From NCBI RefSeq assembly GCF_007004655.1, contig NZ_ML660087.1, positions 1-64,000 of the forward strand: a DNA stretch of 64,000 nucleotides, in the 5' to 3' direction. The stretch is from Exilibacterium tricleocarpae (GTDB lineage: Bacteria > Pseudomonadota > Gammaproteobacteria > Pseudomonadales > Cellvibrionaceae). The notes beneath the pieces were generated by a model, which was not told the origin of the DNA, searched no databases, and was given only the letters and a program-made list of their open reading frames with translations. This document shows positions 9,783 through 18,656 of the stretch, piece after piece. Within the stretch, counting starts at the first letter, position 1. The number at the start of each line of letters is the position of its first letter. Both the position numbers and the translations under genes were made by a program.

Positions 9783-10087
9783 TACCAGTGCCTTGTTGTT
9801 ATTGTCGAAGTGGATTTAACTGACAAGATCATCTCTTGGTTACTGCCCGAGGAGATTAAGAGTAAGGCTGATCACTGCATGTCAGTGACATAAGAGTGTA
9901 GCAAGTGATCTTTTGTTCCGTGGTCTAGGCCAGGTTTTTCTCGCCACACGATTTACGGACCTCTGAAGGCCGCCTGACTTTCCACCTGACCGGCAATCTT
10001 GTAACCTTGACGCGCCGGGCGGGAGCTGCCCGCTGACAACTATCGACGTTCAATGATTAATCAACGATTACAGTGACCCCTGAAACC
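9783..10087. other. Intergenic region between divergent genes
   Basis: 305 bases between the starts of the acetyltransferase (minus) and the aldo/keto reductase (plus). It must hold both promoters. No operator, repeat or small gene could be recognised. Confidence 0.4.
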
Positions 10088-11101
10088 ATGACCGAAGAAT
10101 TGCACACTCGCTATACGCCATCCCCGGACCGCTATGACTCAATCCCTTACCGTCGCTGCGGCAACAGCGGCATTCGACTGCCGTTGCTGTCATTGGGCCT
10201 GTGGCAGAACTTCGGCGGTGTCGACGCGCTGGAAAATGCCAGGGCCATGCTGCACCGGGCTTTCGATCTGGGCATTACGCATTTTGATTTGGCCAATAAC
10301 TACGGCCCGCCCTTTGGTTCGGCGGAGTCCACGTTTGGCACGGTGTTGCGCCAGGGGCTCGGGGCTTACCGCGACGAGCTGATTATCTCCAGCAAAGCCG
10401 GTTACGATATGTGGCCGGGCCCCTACGGTATCGGCGGCTCGCGCAAGTATCTGGTGGCCAGTATCGATCAAAGCCTGAAGCGTACCGGGCTCGATTATTT
10501 CGATATCTTCTACAGCCACTGTCCGGACCCCGAGACGCCCATGGAGGAGACCATGGCGGCGCTGGACTACATTGTCCGCTCCGGTCGCGCGCTTTATGTC
10601 GGTATATCCTCCTACAGTCCGGCGCAGACACAGACGGCACTGGCACTGTTGCGTGAATTGGGCACGCCGTGCCTGATTCACCAGCCCCGTTACAATATGT
10701 TCGATCGCTCGATCGAGGAGGGGCTGCTTGCCGTGCTGAAGCGCGAGCGGGTCGGTGCCATCGTATTCTCACCCTTGGCGCAGGGTTTATTGACCAACAA
10801 ATATCTGCAGGGGGTGCCGGCGGGGTCCCGGGCGGCGCGCAGCGAGCAGATCTATCTGGGTGCCGACCATGTCACGCCGGAAAAAATCGAGCGGGCGCGA
10901 GAGCTGGATGTGGTGGCCAGCGAGCGCGGCCAGACCCTGGCGCAGATGGCGGTGGCCTGGGTACTGCGCGATGAGACGGTCACCAGTGCGATTATCGGCG
11001 CCAGCCGGGTGGAGCAGATAGAGGACTGTGTGGCCGGGTTGGAGAATCTGAATTTTTCTGCCGATGAGTTGCAGCGGATTGAGGCGATTCTTGGGGAGTA
11101 G
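10088..11101 (+). CDS. Aldo/keto reductase, YghZ/Gpr type (L-glyceraldehyde 3-phosphate reductase-like)
   Basis: About 337 residues from the ATG at 10088; a GTG at 10073 in the same frame is an alternative, and neither has a strong ribosome-binding site. The sequence follows Escherichia coli YghZ along its whole length: LSLGLWQNFG, the catalytic-Tyr segment FDLANNYGPP, the Lys segment ISSKAGYDMWPGPYG, GGSRKYL, the His segment DIFYSH, and the C-terminal cofactor motif IIGASRVEQ. Members of this group are NADPH-dependent (beta/alpha)8-barrel reductases that act on L-glyceraldehyde 3-phosphate and methylglyoxal-like aldehydes, so a detoxification role in the cytoplasm is likely. No operon partner. 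The family assignment is firm; the physiological substrate is inferred. Confidence 0.9.
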   Translation: MTEELHTRYTPSPDRYDSIPYRRCGNSGIRLPLLSLGLWQNFGGVDALENARAMLHRAFDLGITHFDLANNYGPPFGSAESTFGTVLRQGLGAYRDELIISSKAGYDMWPGPYGIGGSRKYLVASIDQSLKRTGLDYFDIFYSHCPDPETPMEETMAALDYIVRSGRALYVGISSYSPAQTQTALALLRELGTPCLIHQPRYNMFDRSIEEGLLAVLKRERVGAIVFSPLAQGLLTNKYLQGVPAGSRAARSEQIYLGADHVTPEKIERARELDVVASERGQTLAQMAVAWVLRDETVTSAIIGASRVEQIEDCVAGLENLNFSADELQRIEAILGE

Positions 11102-11525
11102 TGTTTGGGTATAAGTTTTAAGACGGAGTGAACCTTCCCCTGTTTATAGAACTCGCCTGAGGCGACATTGCTGCCGATTTAAAGTCTCCGTTAAAGTGGG
11201 GGAACCTCACCGTGCTGGGCTAAATGCATTAAGTTATAGCCAAAAAGCTCACAGCAGCAATTTTAAAAAAGCTTAAATTATATAAAAACTGCTTGTAGAA
11301 AACGGCGCCTGTTCAGTTGTTTCTTCCCCTATTTAGGGTGCATGGTGTGTAGGCTTCCGTAACGCAAAAAAAATGGCGTTGGTTTTATATAAATTATATA
11401 TTTTAAGATTTGGATCGACAAAGAAAAGCTGTTTTGATTAAATGAGCTGAAAAAATAGTCTAAATTTTTCTATCACACCGTCCCTGGTTTATAGTTTTTT
11501 AATCTTTGAGCAGCGAGGTTGATTT
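11102..11525. other. AT-rich intergenic region
   Basis: 424 bases, markedly AT-rich after about 11230, between the aldo/keto reductase and a secreted protein. At 11298-11311 the string aaacggcgcctgtt resembles the aacggtgcctgtcc repeats at the left end of the window. It probably contains the promoter of the downstream gene. Nothing coding seen. Confidence 0.4.
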
Positions 11526-12473
11526 ATGTGTAAATCTACAAAAGTCGCTATCCTACTTTTCCTTATTGCGTTGGCAAACATTGCGCAAGCCGATTCTTAC
11601 CAGGTTGTCGATTATGTTCGGTACAGTGGCACGGTTAGTTATTCCAACGCCGGGCGTTTTTTTTCCTATACCGATGTTTCAAACGACTATGCTAGCATCG
11701 TAAATCGGGCAGCGGATGTGCAGGCTATGGAGGGTGAGTTGCGCGCACAATTGCGAGCCGCCATACAAGAGGAGATTAATGGCAAGTTGTCGCTTAGAAA
11801 TTATAATTTCAGAATTAATGGTCCAATCACACTGGCACTGTATGGCGAGCAAGATGGTACTATCAGTGTTCGCTTTGGTGGATTCACTGTGTATGCCAGC
11901 GCCCGATTAAGAAAAAACATATTGGCAGAAGCAGAAGTGTCTTTCAGTTCCACTCCCATCTGGCTTAATGGCAGTTACGATATTAGTAGTGGCGCAATTT
12001 ATAACGTCTATGCAGATCCCAGCTTGCGAGTTGACGTCCACGTCGATGTGGATTCCATTTTAGATCTTATTCCGCTTTTTAACGCTATTGTCACGAACAA
12101 ACTGGAAGACAGCCTTGAGGCTGAAGCGGAAGCTGCAATCTATGAGCGAATCAATGCACTCTCAGGTTATGAGACAGTTGTCTTCGGGTTGGATACGGAA
12201 ATTCCTGACAATGTTTATGTATTTGAGGGTCGGGACTTGGGTAGAGAGGTTAAAGACGGCTTGCTGGACATTGTCAGTGGTGAGAGTTTGACAATTACAT
12301 TGGAAGAGACGCCGGTCTATTATGTGGGCCTTTACGGACCCTTGTTCTACGATGTTGATACGGTGACAATAAATATTTCCGAGCATTTAGAGTTTTCGTT
12401 TACGGAGCAACCGTTCTTCAGGTGGCGAACAGATTGTCCAATAAATCGTCCTTGTGAGTTGCCGGATCATTAA
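11526..12473 (+). CDS. Uncharacterised exported protein
   Basis: 315 residues, not recognised. Residues 1-22 form a Sec signal peptide (KSTKVAILLFLIALANIAQA, then DSY). The mature part is mainly beta-strand-like, with alternating polar and hydrophobic residues, and a helical acidic stretch near residues 195-215 (LEDSLEAEAEAAIYERINAL). Two cysteines near the C-terminus (RTDCPINRPCELP) could form a disulfide outside the cytoplasm. The coding sequence is clearly AT-richer than its neighbours on both sides, and there is no operon partner, which suggests acquisition. Periplasmic or surface location is inferred; no function is proposed. Confidence 0.8.
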   Translation: MCKSTKVAILLFLIALANIAQADSYQVVDYVRYSGTVSYSNAGRFFSYTDVSNDYASIVNRAADVQAMEGELRAQLRAAIQEEINGKLSLRNYNFRINGPITLALYGEQDGTISVRFGGFTVYASARLRKNILAEAEVSFSSTPIWLNGSYDISSGAIYNVYADPSLRVDVHVDVDSILDLIPLFNAIVTNKLEDSLEAEAEAAIYERINALSGYETVVFGLDTEIPDNVYVFEGRDLGREVKDGLLDIVSGESLTITLEETPVYYVGLYGPLFYDVDTVTINISEHLEFSFTEQPFFRWRTDCPINRPCELPDH

Positions 12474-12987
12474 GAGAAATCGGATGGGACGCCTGCAACT
12501 TAGCAACTTAGTACGTGCTTAAGGCAGTGCCATTCCAGGCGTCCCTGGTTGCTGGGCGTCCCTGGTTGCTGTGGGAGTCTGCCTGCACAACTGCAGTTTA
12601 TCAAAGTTGGTCCAGACAAAGTGCCGGTGTAAAAAGCAATTAGCGCCGACGACGCCCGTGCCACTCCAGCGCCAGATCGGCCTAACCCTGGGGACTTTTT
12701 ATAACACGGAGCCCCTTTATAACCAATAGGACTTTTCATAACGATGAAGCCTCATCAAGCAAGACCAGTCATGCCGTATCAGTCTATATAGGGGGTAGCC
12801 AAACGCCGGCATTCGGCCTAAGCTTCGGCAATAACAAGAATTCACGCTAACACCGGGTGGCGCAGGTTAGCGTAGTTATGTCGTTGCCTGAATCTTCCAC
12901 ATCCATTCATCTCCGCACCGGGCAGTTCTAAGAAGGGGAGCAGTATCTTTTAAGTGGGCGGCACAGATAAAGCAAAGGATAAGGGCT
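12474..12987. other. Intergenic region upstream of the cytochrome oxidase operon
   Basis: 514 bases upstream of coxB, presumably containing the operon promoter. It contains the tandem repeat listed separately and a smaller duplication of cttag near 12500. No small gene or defined operator was recognised. Confidence 0.45.
12538..12571. repeat. 17-bp perfect tandem duplication
   Basis: The unit ggcgtccctggttgctg occurs twice head to tail (12538-12554 and 12555-12571) in the intergenic region before coxB. It looks like a recent slippage or duplication event. Confidence 0.85.
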
Positions 12988-14442
12988 ATGGCTGTAGCAA
13001 TTATCATGGCTTTGATTGTTGTTGCGTCGGTCTTGTTCCATATACTCAGCCCCTGGCAGCAGACTGAGCTGGCCTCCAATTGGGGGACGATCGATGACAC
13101 CCTGCTGATTACGGCTGTTATCTGCGGCATTTTCTTTGTCGGCATTCTGTTGTTTATGGCCTACGCCATTTTTCGCTACCGGCACCGCGAGGGGCATCGC
13201 GCTCACTACGAACCGGAAAACAAAAAACTCGAGTGGTGGCTGATCAGCATCACCACGGTGGGTATCTGCGGTATGCTCGCCCCCGGCCTGTTTGTCTACA
13301 GCGATTTTGTCCACGTGCCCGACGACGCCCATGTGGTGGAGGCGGTGGGGCAGCAGTGGCAGTGGAGCTATCGCTTTCCCGGCGACGACGGTGAACTGGG
13401 CACCGTCGATATCAAACACATCACGTTCGACAACCCGTTCGGCATCGACCTCTCCGACCCCAAGGGCCAGGACGACATCCTTGTCAGCAGTAACGAAGTC
13501 CACCTGCCACTCGATCGACCCGTGAAAATGCTGCTGCGTTCGAAAGACACCCTGCACAATTTTTATGTGCCCCAGTTTCGTGTGAAGATGGATACGGTGC
13601 CGGGACTGGTGACTTATTTCTGGTTTACGCCGACCAAGGTCGGCGAGTACGAGGTGCTCTGTGCGGAGTACTGCGGCGTCGGCCACGCCACTATGCGCGG
13701 CCGGGTGGTGGTGGAGAGCGAAGCGGCGTTTAGGGACTGGTTGTCGCGCCAGCCCACTGTGGCCGAGGCGGTAGTGAAGGACACCGGTGGCAGCCTGGCG
13801 GAACAGGGCCGACAGCTGGCCGAAGGGCTGGGGTGTCTGGCCTGCCACAGCACCGACGGCAGCCAGAGCCTGGGACCCGGCTGGCTGGGCTTGTACGGTA
13901 AAACCGAAACCCTCGTCGACGGCTCCACCGTCATCGTGGATGAGGCTTATCTAAAAGAATCGATCCTGGCGCCCAACGCCAAGCTGGTGCAAGGCTATCC
14001 GGCGGTGATGGTGCCCTACGACCTGAGCGAGGCGGAACTCAATCTGCTGGTGGCCTACACCCGCTCACTCGCCGGTGCCGGCCCGGATGCCGAACCCGGT
14101 GACGAGCCGTCGCCACCGCCTCAGGGCGCACTGGAGCCGGCGCCGGGCGATGCTGCGGCCCGCGGTCGGGCGCTGGCGCAGGCCCAGGGTTGTCTCGTCT
14201 GTCACAGTCTCGACGGCAGTCGCGGCCTCGGCCCCACCTGGAAAGGAATGTACGGTAAAACCGAAACCCTTGCCGACGGTTCTACGGTGGTAGTGGACGA
14301 GGCTTATCTGCGGGAATCCATTCTAGAGCCCAACGCCAAGCTGGTGGATGGCTATCCGCCGGTGATGCAGCCCTACCCGCTGAGCGACGCGCAACTCGAC
14401 GATCTTATCGCCTTTACGAAAGCGATTAGCGAGGAGGAATAA
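12988..14442 (+). CDS. coxB: Cytochrome c oxidase subunit II with two C-terminal cytochrome c domains
   Basis: 484 residues, membrane protein with a periplasmic domain. Two transmembrane segments (about 1-20 and 33-58, then 82-105) lead to the cupredoxin domain. Its CuA ligands are all visible: His190, Cys225, Glu227, Cys229, His233 and Met236. Two cytochrome c domains follow, with haem-binding CLACH at 283-287 and CLVCH at 402-406; each has a later GYPxVM segment for the axial methionine. Fusion of one haem c domain is the known caa3 arrangement; two in tandem is less usual (as in quinol-independent oxidases fed by membrane cytochromes) and gives an internal electron wire to CuA. The two c domains are closely alike (both with LYGKTETLxDGS/MYGKTETLADGS), so they arose by duplication. 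First gene of a five-gene operon; coxA begins at the next base. Confidence 0.95.
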   Translation: MAVAIIMALIVVASVLFHILSPWQQTELASNWGTIDDTLLITAVICGIFFVGILLFMAYAIFRYRHREGHRAHYEPENKKLEWWLISITTVGICGMLAPGLFVYSDFVHVPDDAHVVEAVGQQWQWSYRFPGDDGELGTVDIKHITFDNPFGIDLSDPKGQDDILVSSNEVHLPLDRPVKMLLRSKDTLHNFYVPQFRVKMDTVPGLVTYFWFTPTKVGEYEVLCAEYCGVGHATMRGRVVVESEAAFRDWLSRQPTVAEAVVKDTGGSLAEQGRQLAEGLGCLACHSTDGSQSLGPGWLGLYGKTETLVDGSTVIVDEAYLKESILAPNAKLVQGYPAVMVPYDLSEAELNLLVAYTRSLAGAGPDAEPGDEPSPPPQGALEPAPGDAAARGRALAQAQGCLVCHSLDGSRGLGPTWKGMYGKTETLADGSTVVVDEAYLRESILEPNAKLVDGYPPVMQPYPLSDAQLDDLIAFTKAISEEE

Positions 14443-16182
14443 ATGGCCTACGCTGAAGATGCCGAAGTAGAACAGCTACACCACCCTAAAAGCTACTGGA
14501 CCAAATATATCTGGAGCCAGGATCACAAAGTGATCGCCGTGCAGTACGCCCTGACGGCCATCGCCATCGGTCTTGTGGCCCTGGTGTTGTCGGGGCTGAT
14601 GCGGATGCAGATCGGTTTTCCCGGCAGTCTCGAGTTTATGGATTCCTCGGCGTACTACCAGGCCATGACCATGCACGGCATGATCATGGTGATCTATCTG
14701 CTCACGGCGCTGTTTCTCGGCGGCTTTGGCAACTACCTGATTCCGCTGATGGTGGGCGCCCGCGATATGGTGTTCCCGTACGTCAATATGTTGAGTTACT
14801 GGTTTTACCTGCTGTCGGTCGTCGTGCTGGTGGCCAGTTTTTTCGTACCGGGCGGACCCACCGGCGCGGGCTGGACACTCTATCCGCCCCAGGCCATCAC
14901 CCAGGGCACGCCGGGCACCGAGTGGGGCATTGTCCTGATGCTGGTGTCGCTGATTATTTTTATCGTCGCGGCGACCATGGGCGGTCTCAATTATGTCACC
15001 ACGGTGTTGCAGGCGCGCACCCACGGTATGACCCTGTTTCGCATGCCGCTGTCGGTGTGGGGAATTTTTATGGCTACCATTCTGGCGTTGTTGGCGTTTC
15101 CGGCGCTGTTTGTCAGTGGTGTGATGATGCTGTTCGACAAAACCCTGGGCACCAGCTTTTTTATGCCGGAAATGCTGTCCATGGGCAGGCAACTGGATTA
15201 CGAGGGCGGCAGTCCCATTTTGTTTCAACATCTGTTCTGGTTTTTCGGGCACCCCGAAGTCTACATTGTCGCGCTGCCGGCGTTCGGGTTGGTTTCCGAC
15301 ATTATCAGCGTGCACGCCCGTAAAAACATCTTCGGTTACAAAATGATGGTGTGGGCGATTGTCGCCATCGGCGTGCTGAGTTTCGTGGTCTGGGCGCACC
15401 ATATGTATGTCAGTGGTATGAACCCGTATTTCGGGTTCTTTTTCGCCACCTCGACCTTGATTATCGCCGTGCCCACGGCGCTGAAGGTGTACAACTGGGT
15501 GCTGACCCTGTGGCGCGGCGATATTCACCTGACCGTGCCGATGTTGTTTGCACTGGCGTTTATTCTGACGTTTATGGCCGGCGGCCTCACCGGTTTGTTT
15601 TTGGGCAATGTGGTGGTGGACCTGCCGCTGTCGGATACCTATTTTGTGGTGGCGCACTTTCATATGGTGATGGGGGTGGCACCGATTCTGGTGGTGTTCG
15701 GTGCGATCTATCACTGGTACCCGAAAATTACCGGGCGTATGTTGAACGATACCCTGGGGAAACTGCATTTCTGGATTACTTTTCTCGGGACCTATGCCAT
15801 CTATTTTCCCATGCACTACCTCGGCTTTCTCGGTATGCCGAGGCGCTATTACGATTACGAGGGCTACGAGTTTATTCCCCAATCGGCCCACGACCTGAAT
15901 GCGTTTATTACGGTTATGGCACTGATCGTCGGGGTCGCCCAGTTACTTTTTCTCTACAACATGGCGCACAGCGCAGTAAAGGGCAAGCCGGCCGGCGCCA
16001 ATCCGTGGAAGGCCACCACGCTCGAGTGGCTGACCCCCGATACGCCGCCGGTGCACGGCAACTGGGGGCCGAAATTGCCGGTGGTACACCGCTGGGCCTA
16101 TGACTACAGCGTGCCCGGCGTGGAGGCGGATTTTGTGCCGCAGACCGTCTCTCACCGGGAAGTGCCGGCGGAGGTCACATGA
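14443..16182 (+). CDS. coxA: Cytochrome c oxidase subunit I
   Basis: 579 residues, polytopic inner-membrane catalytic subunit that reduces oxygen to water and pumps protons. The metal ligands are visible: His78 (MHGMIMV, low-spin haem), His270 in GHPEVY (CuB, with Tyr274 for the His-Tyr cross-link), His319-His320 (AHHMYV, CuB), and His405/His407 in HFHMVMG (high-spin and low-spin haem). Length and motifs match the A-type haem-copper oxidase family. The start is fixed by its position immediately after the coxB stop with GAGGAGG just upstream. The stop overlaps the next gene by 4 bases (ATGA), showing translational coupling. Confidence 0.97.
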   Translation: MAYAEDAEVEQLHHPKSYWTKYIWSQDHKVIAVQYALTAIAIGLVALVLSGLMRMQIGFPGSLEFMDSSAYYQAMTMHGMIMVIYLLTALFLGGFGNYLIPLMVGARDMVFPYVNMLSYWFYLLSVVVLVASFFVPGGPTGAGWTLYPPQAITQGTPGTEWGIVLMLVSLIIFIVAATMGGLNYVTTVLQARTHGMTLFRMPLSVWGIFMATILALLAFPALFVSGVMMLFDKTLGTSFFMPEMLSMGRQLDYEGGSPILFQHLFWFFGHPEVYIVALPAFGLVSDIISVHARKNIFGYKMMVWAIVAIGVLSFVVWAHHMYVSGMNPYFGFFFATSTLIIAVPTALKVYNWVLTLWRGDIHLTVPMLFALAFILTFMAGGLTGLFLGNVVVDLPLSDTYFVVAHFHMVMGVAPILVVFGAIYHWYPKITGRMLNDTLGKLHFWITFLGTYAIYFPMHYLGFLGMPRRYYDYEGYEFIPQSAHDLNAFITVMALIVGVAQLLFLYNMAHSAVKGKPAGANPWKATTLEWLTPDTPPVHGNWGPKLPVVHRWAYDYSVPGVEADFVPQTVSHREVPAEVT

Positions 16183-16853
16183 ACATACCGCCGGCCATGA
16201 AGGTTACCGATTTCAGCGGCCCGGGCGGCGGCGCCCCGGCGCTGGAGCGAGACGCCGATCGCGTTGCCGTTGTCGGCTTGCGGGTGTTCCTGGCGGTGGT
16301 GACGTCACTGTTTTTTCTGTTTACCACGGCTTACGTATTGCGTTCGCAAATCGCCGACTGGCAGCCGTTGTCGGATCAGTGGCAACCGCTGTTCGATCAG
16401 TCGCAACTGTGGGTCAACACGGCATTTCTCGTGTTGGGGAGCCTGGCTTTGCAGTGGGCCAAAGTGGCGGCCCGCCGCGGCGATGCGGCGCACACCCTGA
16501 TCGGTTTTTCCCTGGGGGGGCTGTTTGCGCTGGCCTTTTTAGGCGGTCAGTTGTGGCTGTGGACGCAGATGCGCAGTTGGGGTTACGGCGTAGCGGGCAA
16601 CCCGGCCAACAGTTTCTTCTATCTGCTGACCGGTTTGCACGGCCTGCATTTATTGGGCGGTGTGGTGGCCTGGAGCCGCACGGCGCGGGCGCTGTGGTGC
16701 GGGCGCACGCCGCCCAACCTGCCGGTCAGGATCGGCTTGTGTGCCACCTACTGGCACTACTTGCTGGGGTTGTGGTTGTTTCTGTTTGCGCTGCTGGTCA
16801 GCACACCGGAAACCTACAAAGCCATTGCCGCGTTCTGCGGTATTTCATTATAG
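16179..16853 (+). CDS. Cytochrome oxidase subunit III-like protein (first copy)
   Basis: 224 residues, with at least five hydrophobic segments. It has the subunit III hallmarks LLTGLHGLHLLGG and ATYWHYLLGLWLFLF near the C-terminus, matching the HxxHV and WHFVD regions of CoxC/CyoC. The N-terminus is short compared with mitochondrial-type subunit III. The ATG overlaps coxA by 4 bases. Together with the next gene it forms a pair of divergent subunit III homologues in one operon. This one departs further from the consensus and may be a specialised partner of the haem c-rich subunit II; that is inference. Confidence 0.85.
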   Translation: MNIPPAMKVTDFSGPGGGAPALERDADRVAVVGLRVFLAVVTSLFFLFTTAYVLRSQIADWQPLSDQWQPLFDQSQLWVNTAFLVLGSLALQWAKVAARRGDAAHTLIGFSLGGLFALAFLGGQLWLWTQMRSWGYGVAGNPANSFFYLLTGLHGLHLLGGVVAWSRTARALWCGRTPPNLPVRIGLCATYWHYLLGLWLFLFALLVSTPETYKAIAAFCGISL

Positions 16854-16867
16854 GAAACAAGCGAGCG

Positions 16868-17539
16868 ATGAATACACAACAGCAGGCCGTTTCCGGGTGG
16901 GACAGCGTCAGCGCCGACTGGTCCTCCGATAAAGATGCATTTAAGCGGGTGCCCTGGGGCAAGGCGATGATGTGGATCTTCCTGCTCAGCGACACGTTTA
17001 TCTTCACCTGCTTTCTCACCAGCTATATGAAAGTGCGCATGACCACCACCGAGCCCTGGCCGATTCCGAGCGAAGTGTTTGCGCTGACGATTGCCGGTCA
17101 AAGTATTCCGCTGATTCTGATTGCGATTATGACGTTTATCCTGATCACCTCTAGCGGCACCATGGCGATGGCGGTCAATTTCGGCTACCGGCGCGACAAG
17201 AAAAAGGCTGCACTGCTGATGTTGGTCACAGCGTTGTTGGGTGCTTCTTTTGTCGGTATGCAGGCGTTTGAGTGGACTAAATTGATCGAGGACGGCGTGC
17301 GTCCCTGGGGCAACCCCATGGGCGCGGCGCAATTTGGTGCCAGCTTTTTTATGATTACCGGTTTTCACGGCCTGCATGTGAGTATCGGGGTGATTTATCT
17401 GCTGGTGGTGGCTCATAAAGTGCAACGTGGTGACTACGACCGGCAGGGCAAGTATGACATTGTCGAAATCACCGGGCTCTATTGGCACTTTGTCGACTTG
17501 GTCTGGGTTTTTATCTTTGCCTTTTTCTATTTGTGGTGA
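16868..17539 (+). CDS. Cytochrome oxidase subunit III (second copy)
   Basis: 223 residues from the ATG at 16868, preceded by an AGCGAGCG stretch; a longer frame in the same phase starts inside the previous gene and is rejected. Five or more transmembrane segments are visible. Conserved features are GMQAFEWTKLIEDG, FHGLHVSIGVIYL and the C-terminal ITGLYWHFVDLVWVFIFAFFYLW, the classical subunit III ending. It stabilises the catalytic subunit and its oxygen route in known oxidases. The gap to the next gene is 3 bases. Confidence 0.92.
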   Translation: MNTQQQAVSGWDSVSADWSSDKDAFKRVPWGKAMMWIFLLSDTFIFTCFLTSYMKVRMTTTEPWPIPSEVFALTIAGQSIPLILIAIMTFILITSSGTMAMAVNFGYRRDKKKAALLMLVTALLGASFVGMQAFEWTKLIEDGVRPWGNPMGAAQFGASFFMITGFHGLHVSIGVIYLLVVAHKVQRGDYDRQGKYDIVEITGLYWHFVDLVWVFIFAFFYLW

Positions 17540-17542
17540 TTT

Positions 17543-17872
17543 ATGAATACTGAACATGGGGAAGGCCAGCAACATCCGATCGGTCTGTATCTGAAAATCT
17601 GGCTGCTGTTGTTCGTACTCAGCACCCTCTCTTATATGGTGGATTACTACCAGCTTGAGGGCTACCTGCGCTGGACGCTGATCATTGTCTTTATGTTGCT
17701 GAAAGCCGGGCTGATCGTAGCGGTTTTTATGCATATGCTGTGGGAGCGCCTGGCGTTGATCTACGCTATTTTGGTGCCGCCGTTGTGTCTGCTGGTGCTG
17801 GTGGGGTTAATGGCGGTGGAAGCTGATTATACGTTTTTGAGTCGGGTGATCTACTTTGGGCAGGAAGGTTAG
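17543..17872 (+). CDS. Cytochrome c oxidase subunit IV (prokaryotic type)
   Basis: 109 residues with three hydrophobic segments (about 17-33, 43-66 and 73-93). Small three-helix proteins of this kind (CoxD/CyoD/CtaF-like) end many bacterial haem-copper oxidase operons and help assembly. The internal LKAGLIVAVFMHMLWER segment is typical. Last gene of the operon. No assembly factors (Cox11, CtaA, CtaB) are seen in the window, so they must lie elsewhere. Confidence 0.85.
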   Translation: MNTEHGEGQQHPIGLYLKIWLLLFVLSTLSYMVDYYQLEGYLRWTLIIVFMLLKAGLIVAVFMHMLWERLALIYAILVPPLCLLVLVGLMAVEADYTFLSRVIYFGQEG

Positions 17873-17945
17873 GAGTAACTGATGTCTAATTACCGCAAGT
17901 CACTCTAAAAAAAGCCAGACAAGCAGTGCGGAGGTTAATGCGAAG

Positions 17946-18052
17946 CTCAAGGTTGGGTCAGTCTTTCCCAGGCCGTGCGCGGCAGGGAGCCGCGCTCGAG
18001 CCCCCAGGGAAGGGTTGACGGCGAGTCTGGGAAAGACTGACCCAACCTTGAG
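17946..18052. repeat. Cloverleaf-like palindromic element
   Basis: A 26-bp perfect inverted repeat (17946-17971 and 18027-18052, arm starting ctcaaggttgggtcagtctt) encloses a structured 55-nt interior. Inside, gccgt (17972-17976) can pair with acggc (18018-18022), and gcgcggc/gccgcgc (17977-17983 and 17989-17995) form a hairpin over a 5-nt loop; a weaker C-rich/G-rich pairing follows. The result is a branched fold. It sits between the convergent ends of the oxidase operon and the next minus-strand gene, where it could stop transcription from both sides. The form is that of dispersed intergenic repeats found in many gammaproteobacteria. Confidence 0.8.
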
Positions 18053-18098
18053 TGCCCCGTAATCAGCATAGAGCAGTATTTTAAGACGGCAGGTTCCC

Positions 18099-18656
18099 CT
18101 AAGGCGCCCAGCGTACGAACTGCCGGAACTTCTGCTGGGCCGTGACCACCCAGTGGGGCGCCGAGTCCCCGGTGCCGGCTTTCAGCAGTTGCGGATGTGC
18201 CTTTGCCACTTTCTCGAGCACGGCTTCCTGCTCGGGGTCGACGTCGACAAAGAAAATATGTTTTCCCGCCTGCAACACATCCTCAAAGCGTTTGAAATCG
18301 TGGTGCGGTTCCTGGATACCGAACAGGCCGCCCTCCCAGGTGCAAAAGCCGAGCACCACCACGGCCAGAAAAATAAACGGAATCCAGCCGGCCGGCGAGT
18401 TGGTCCAGCCGAACAGGTAGGCGCCGCCGAGAACCACGGCCGCCGCCACCACGCCGATAAGGGCGCCAATCTCGGTGGAGTGCACCACATCCTTTTTTAA
18501 GACCGATTCCACTTCGTGCAAATGGTGTTTCTCAACTTCGGCGTCGTTATCACTGAGCACGTGGATTTGCGGGGTGGTTACCCCGGCTGCTTCCAGCTCC
18601 TGCTCGACGGCTTCGAGGTCGTCCAGGTTATCGCTAATGAAGTAATGCCGCTGCAT
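18099..18656 (-). CDS. Uncharacterised two-helix membrane protein
   Basis: 185 residues. The N-terminal 60 residues (RHYFISDNLDDLEAVEQEL, then IHVLSD) look like a small alpha/beta domain of the kind seen in stress-related DUF1269-like proteins. Two adjacent transmembrane segments follow: about 62-84, rich in Gly/Ala (GALIGVVAAAVVLGG), and about 90-113. The C-terminal part contains HIFFVDVDPEQEAVLEKV, probably repeating an alpha/beta unit. It is monocistronic and convergent with the oxidase operon. I do not know a function; relatives appear as hypothetical proteins in pseudomonads. Confidence 0.75.
   Translation of the reverse strand: MQRHYFISDNLDDLEAVEQELEAAGVTTPQIHVLSDNDAEVEKHHLHEVESVLKKDVVHSTEIGALIGVVAAAVVLGGAYLFGWTNSPAGWIPFIFLAVVVLGFCTWEGGLFGIQEPHHDFKRFEDVLQAGKHIFFVDVDPEQEAVLEKVAKAHPQLLKAGTGDSAPHWVVTAQQKFRQFVRWAP

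Noticed and set aside
14476-15891. 471-codon frame antisense to coxA
   Set aside because: It mirrors a very conserved membrane protein gene; the product is extremely rich in His, Gln and Arg, typical of a reverse-strand shadow.
16100-16867. N-terminal extension of the second subunit III frame
   Set aside because: Upstream of 16868 the frame overlaps coxA and the first subunit III gene and reads as arginine/glycine-rich noise; the ATG at 16868 gives the family start.
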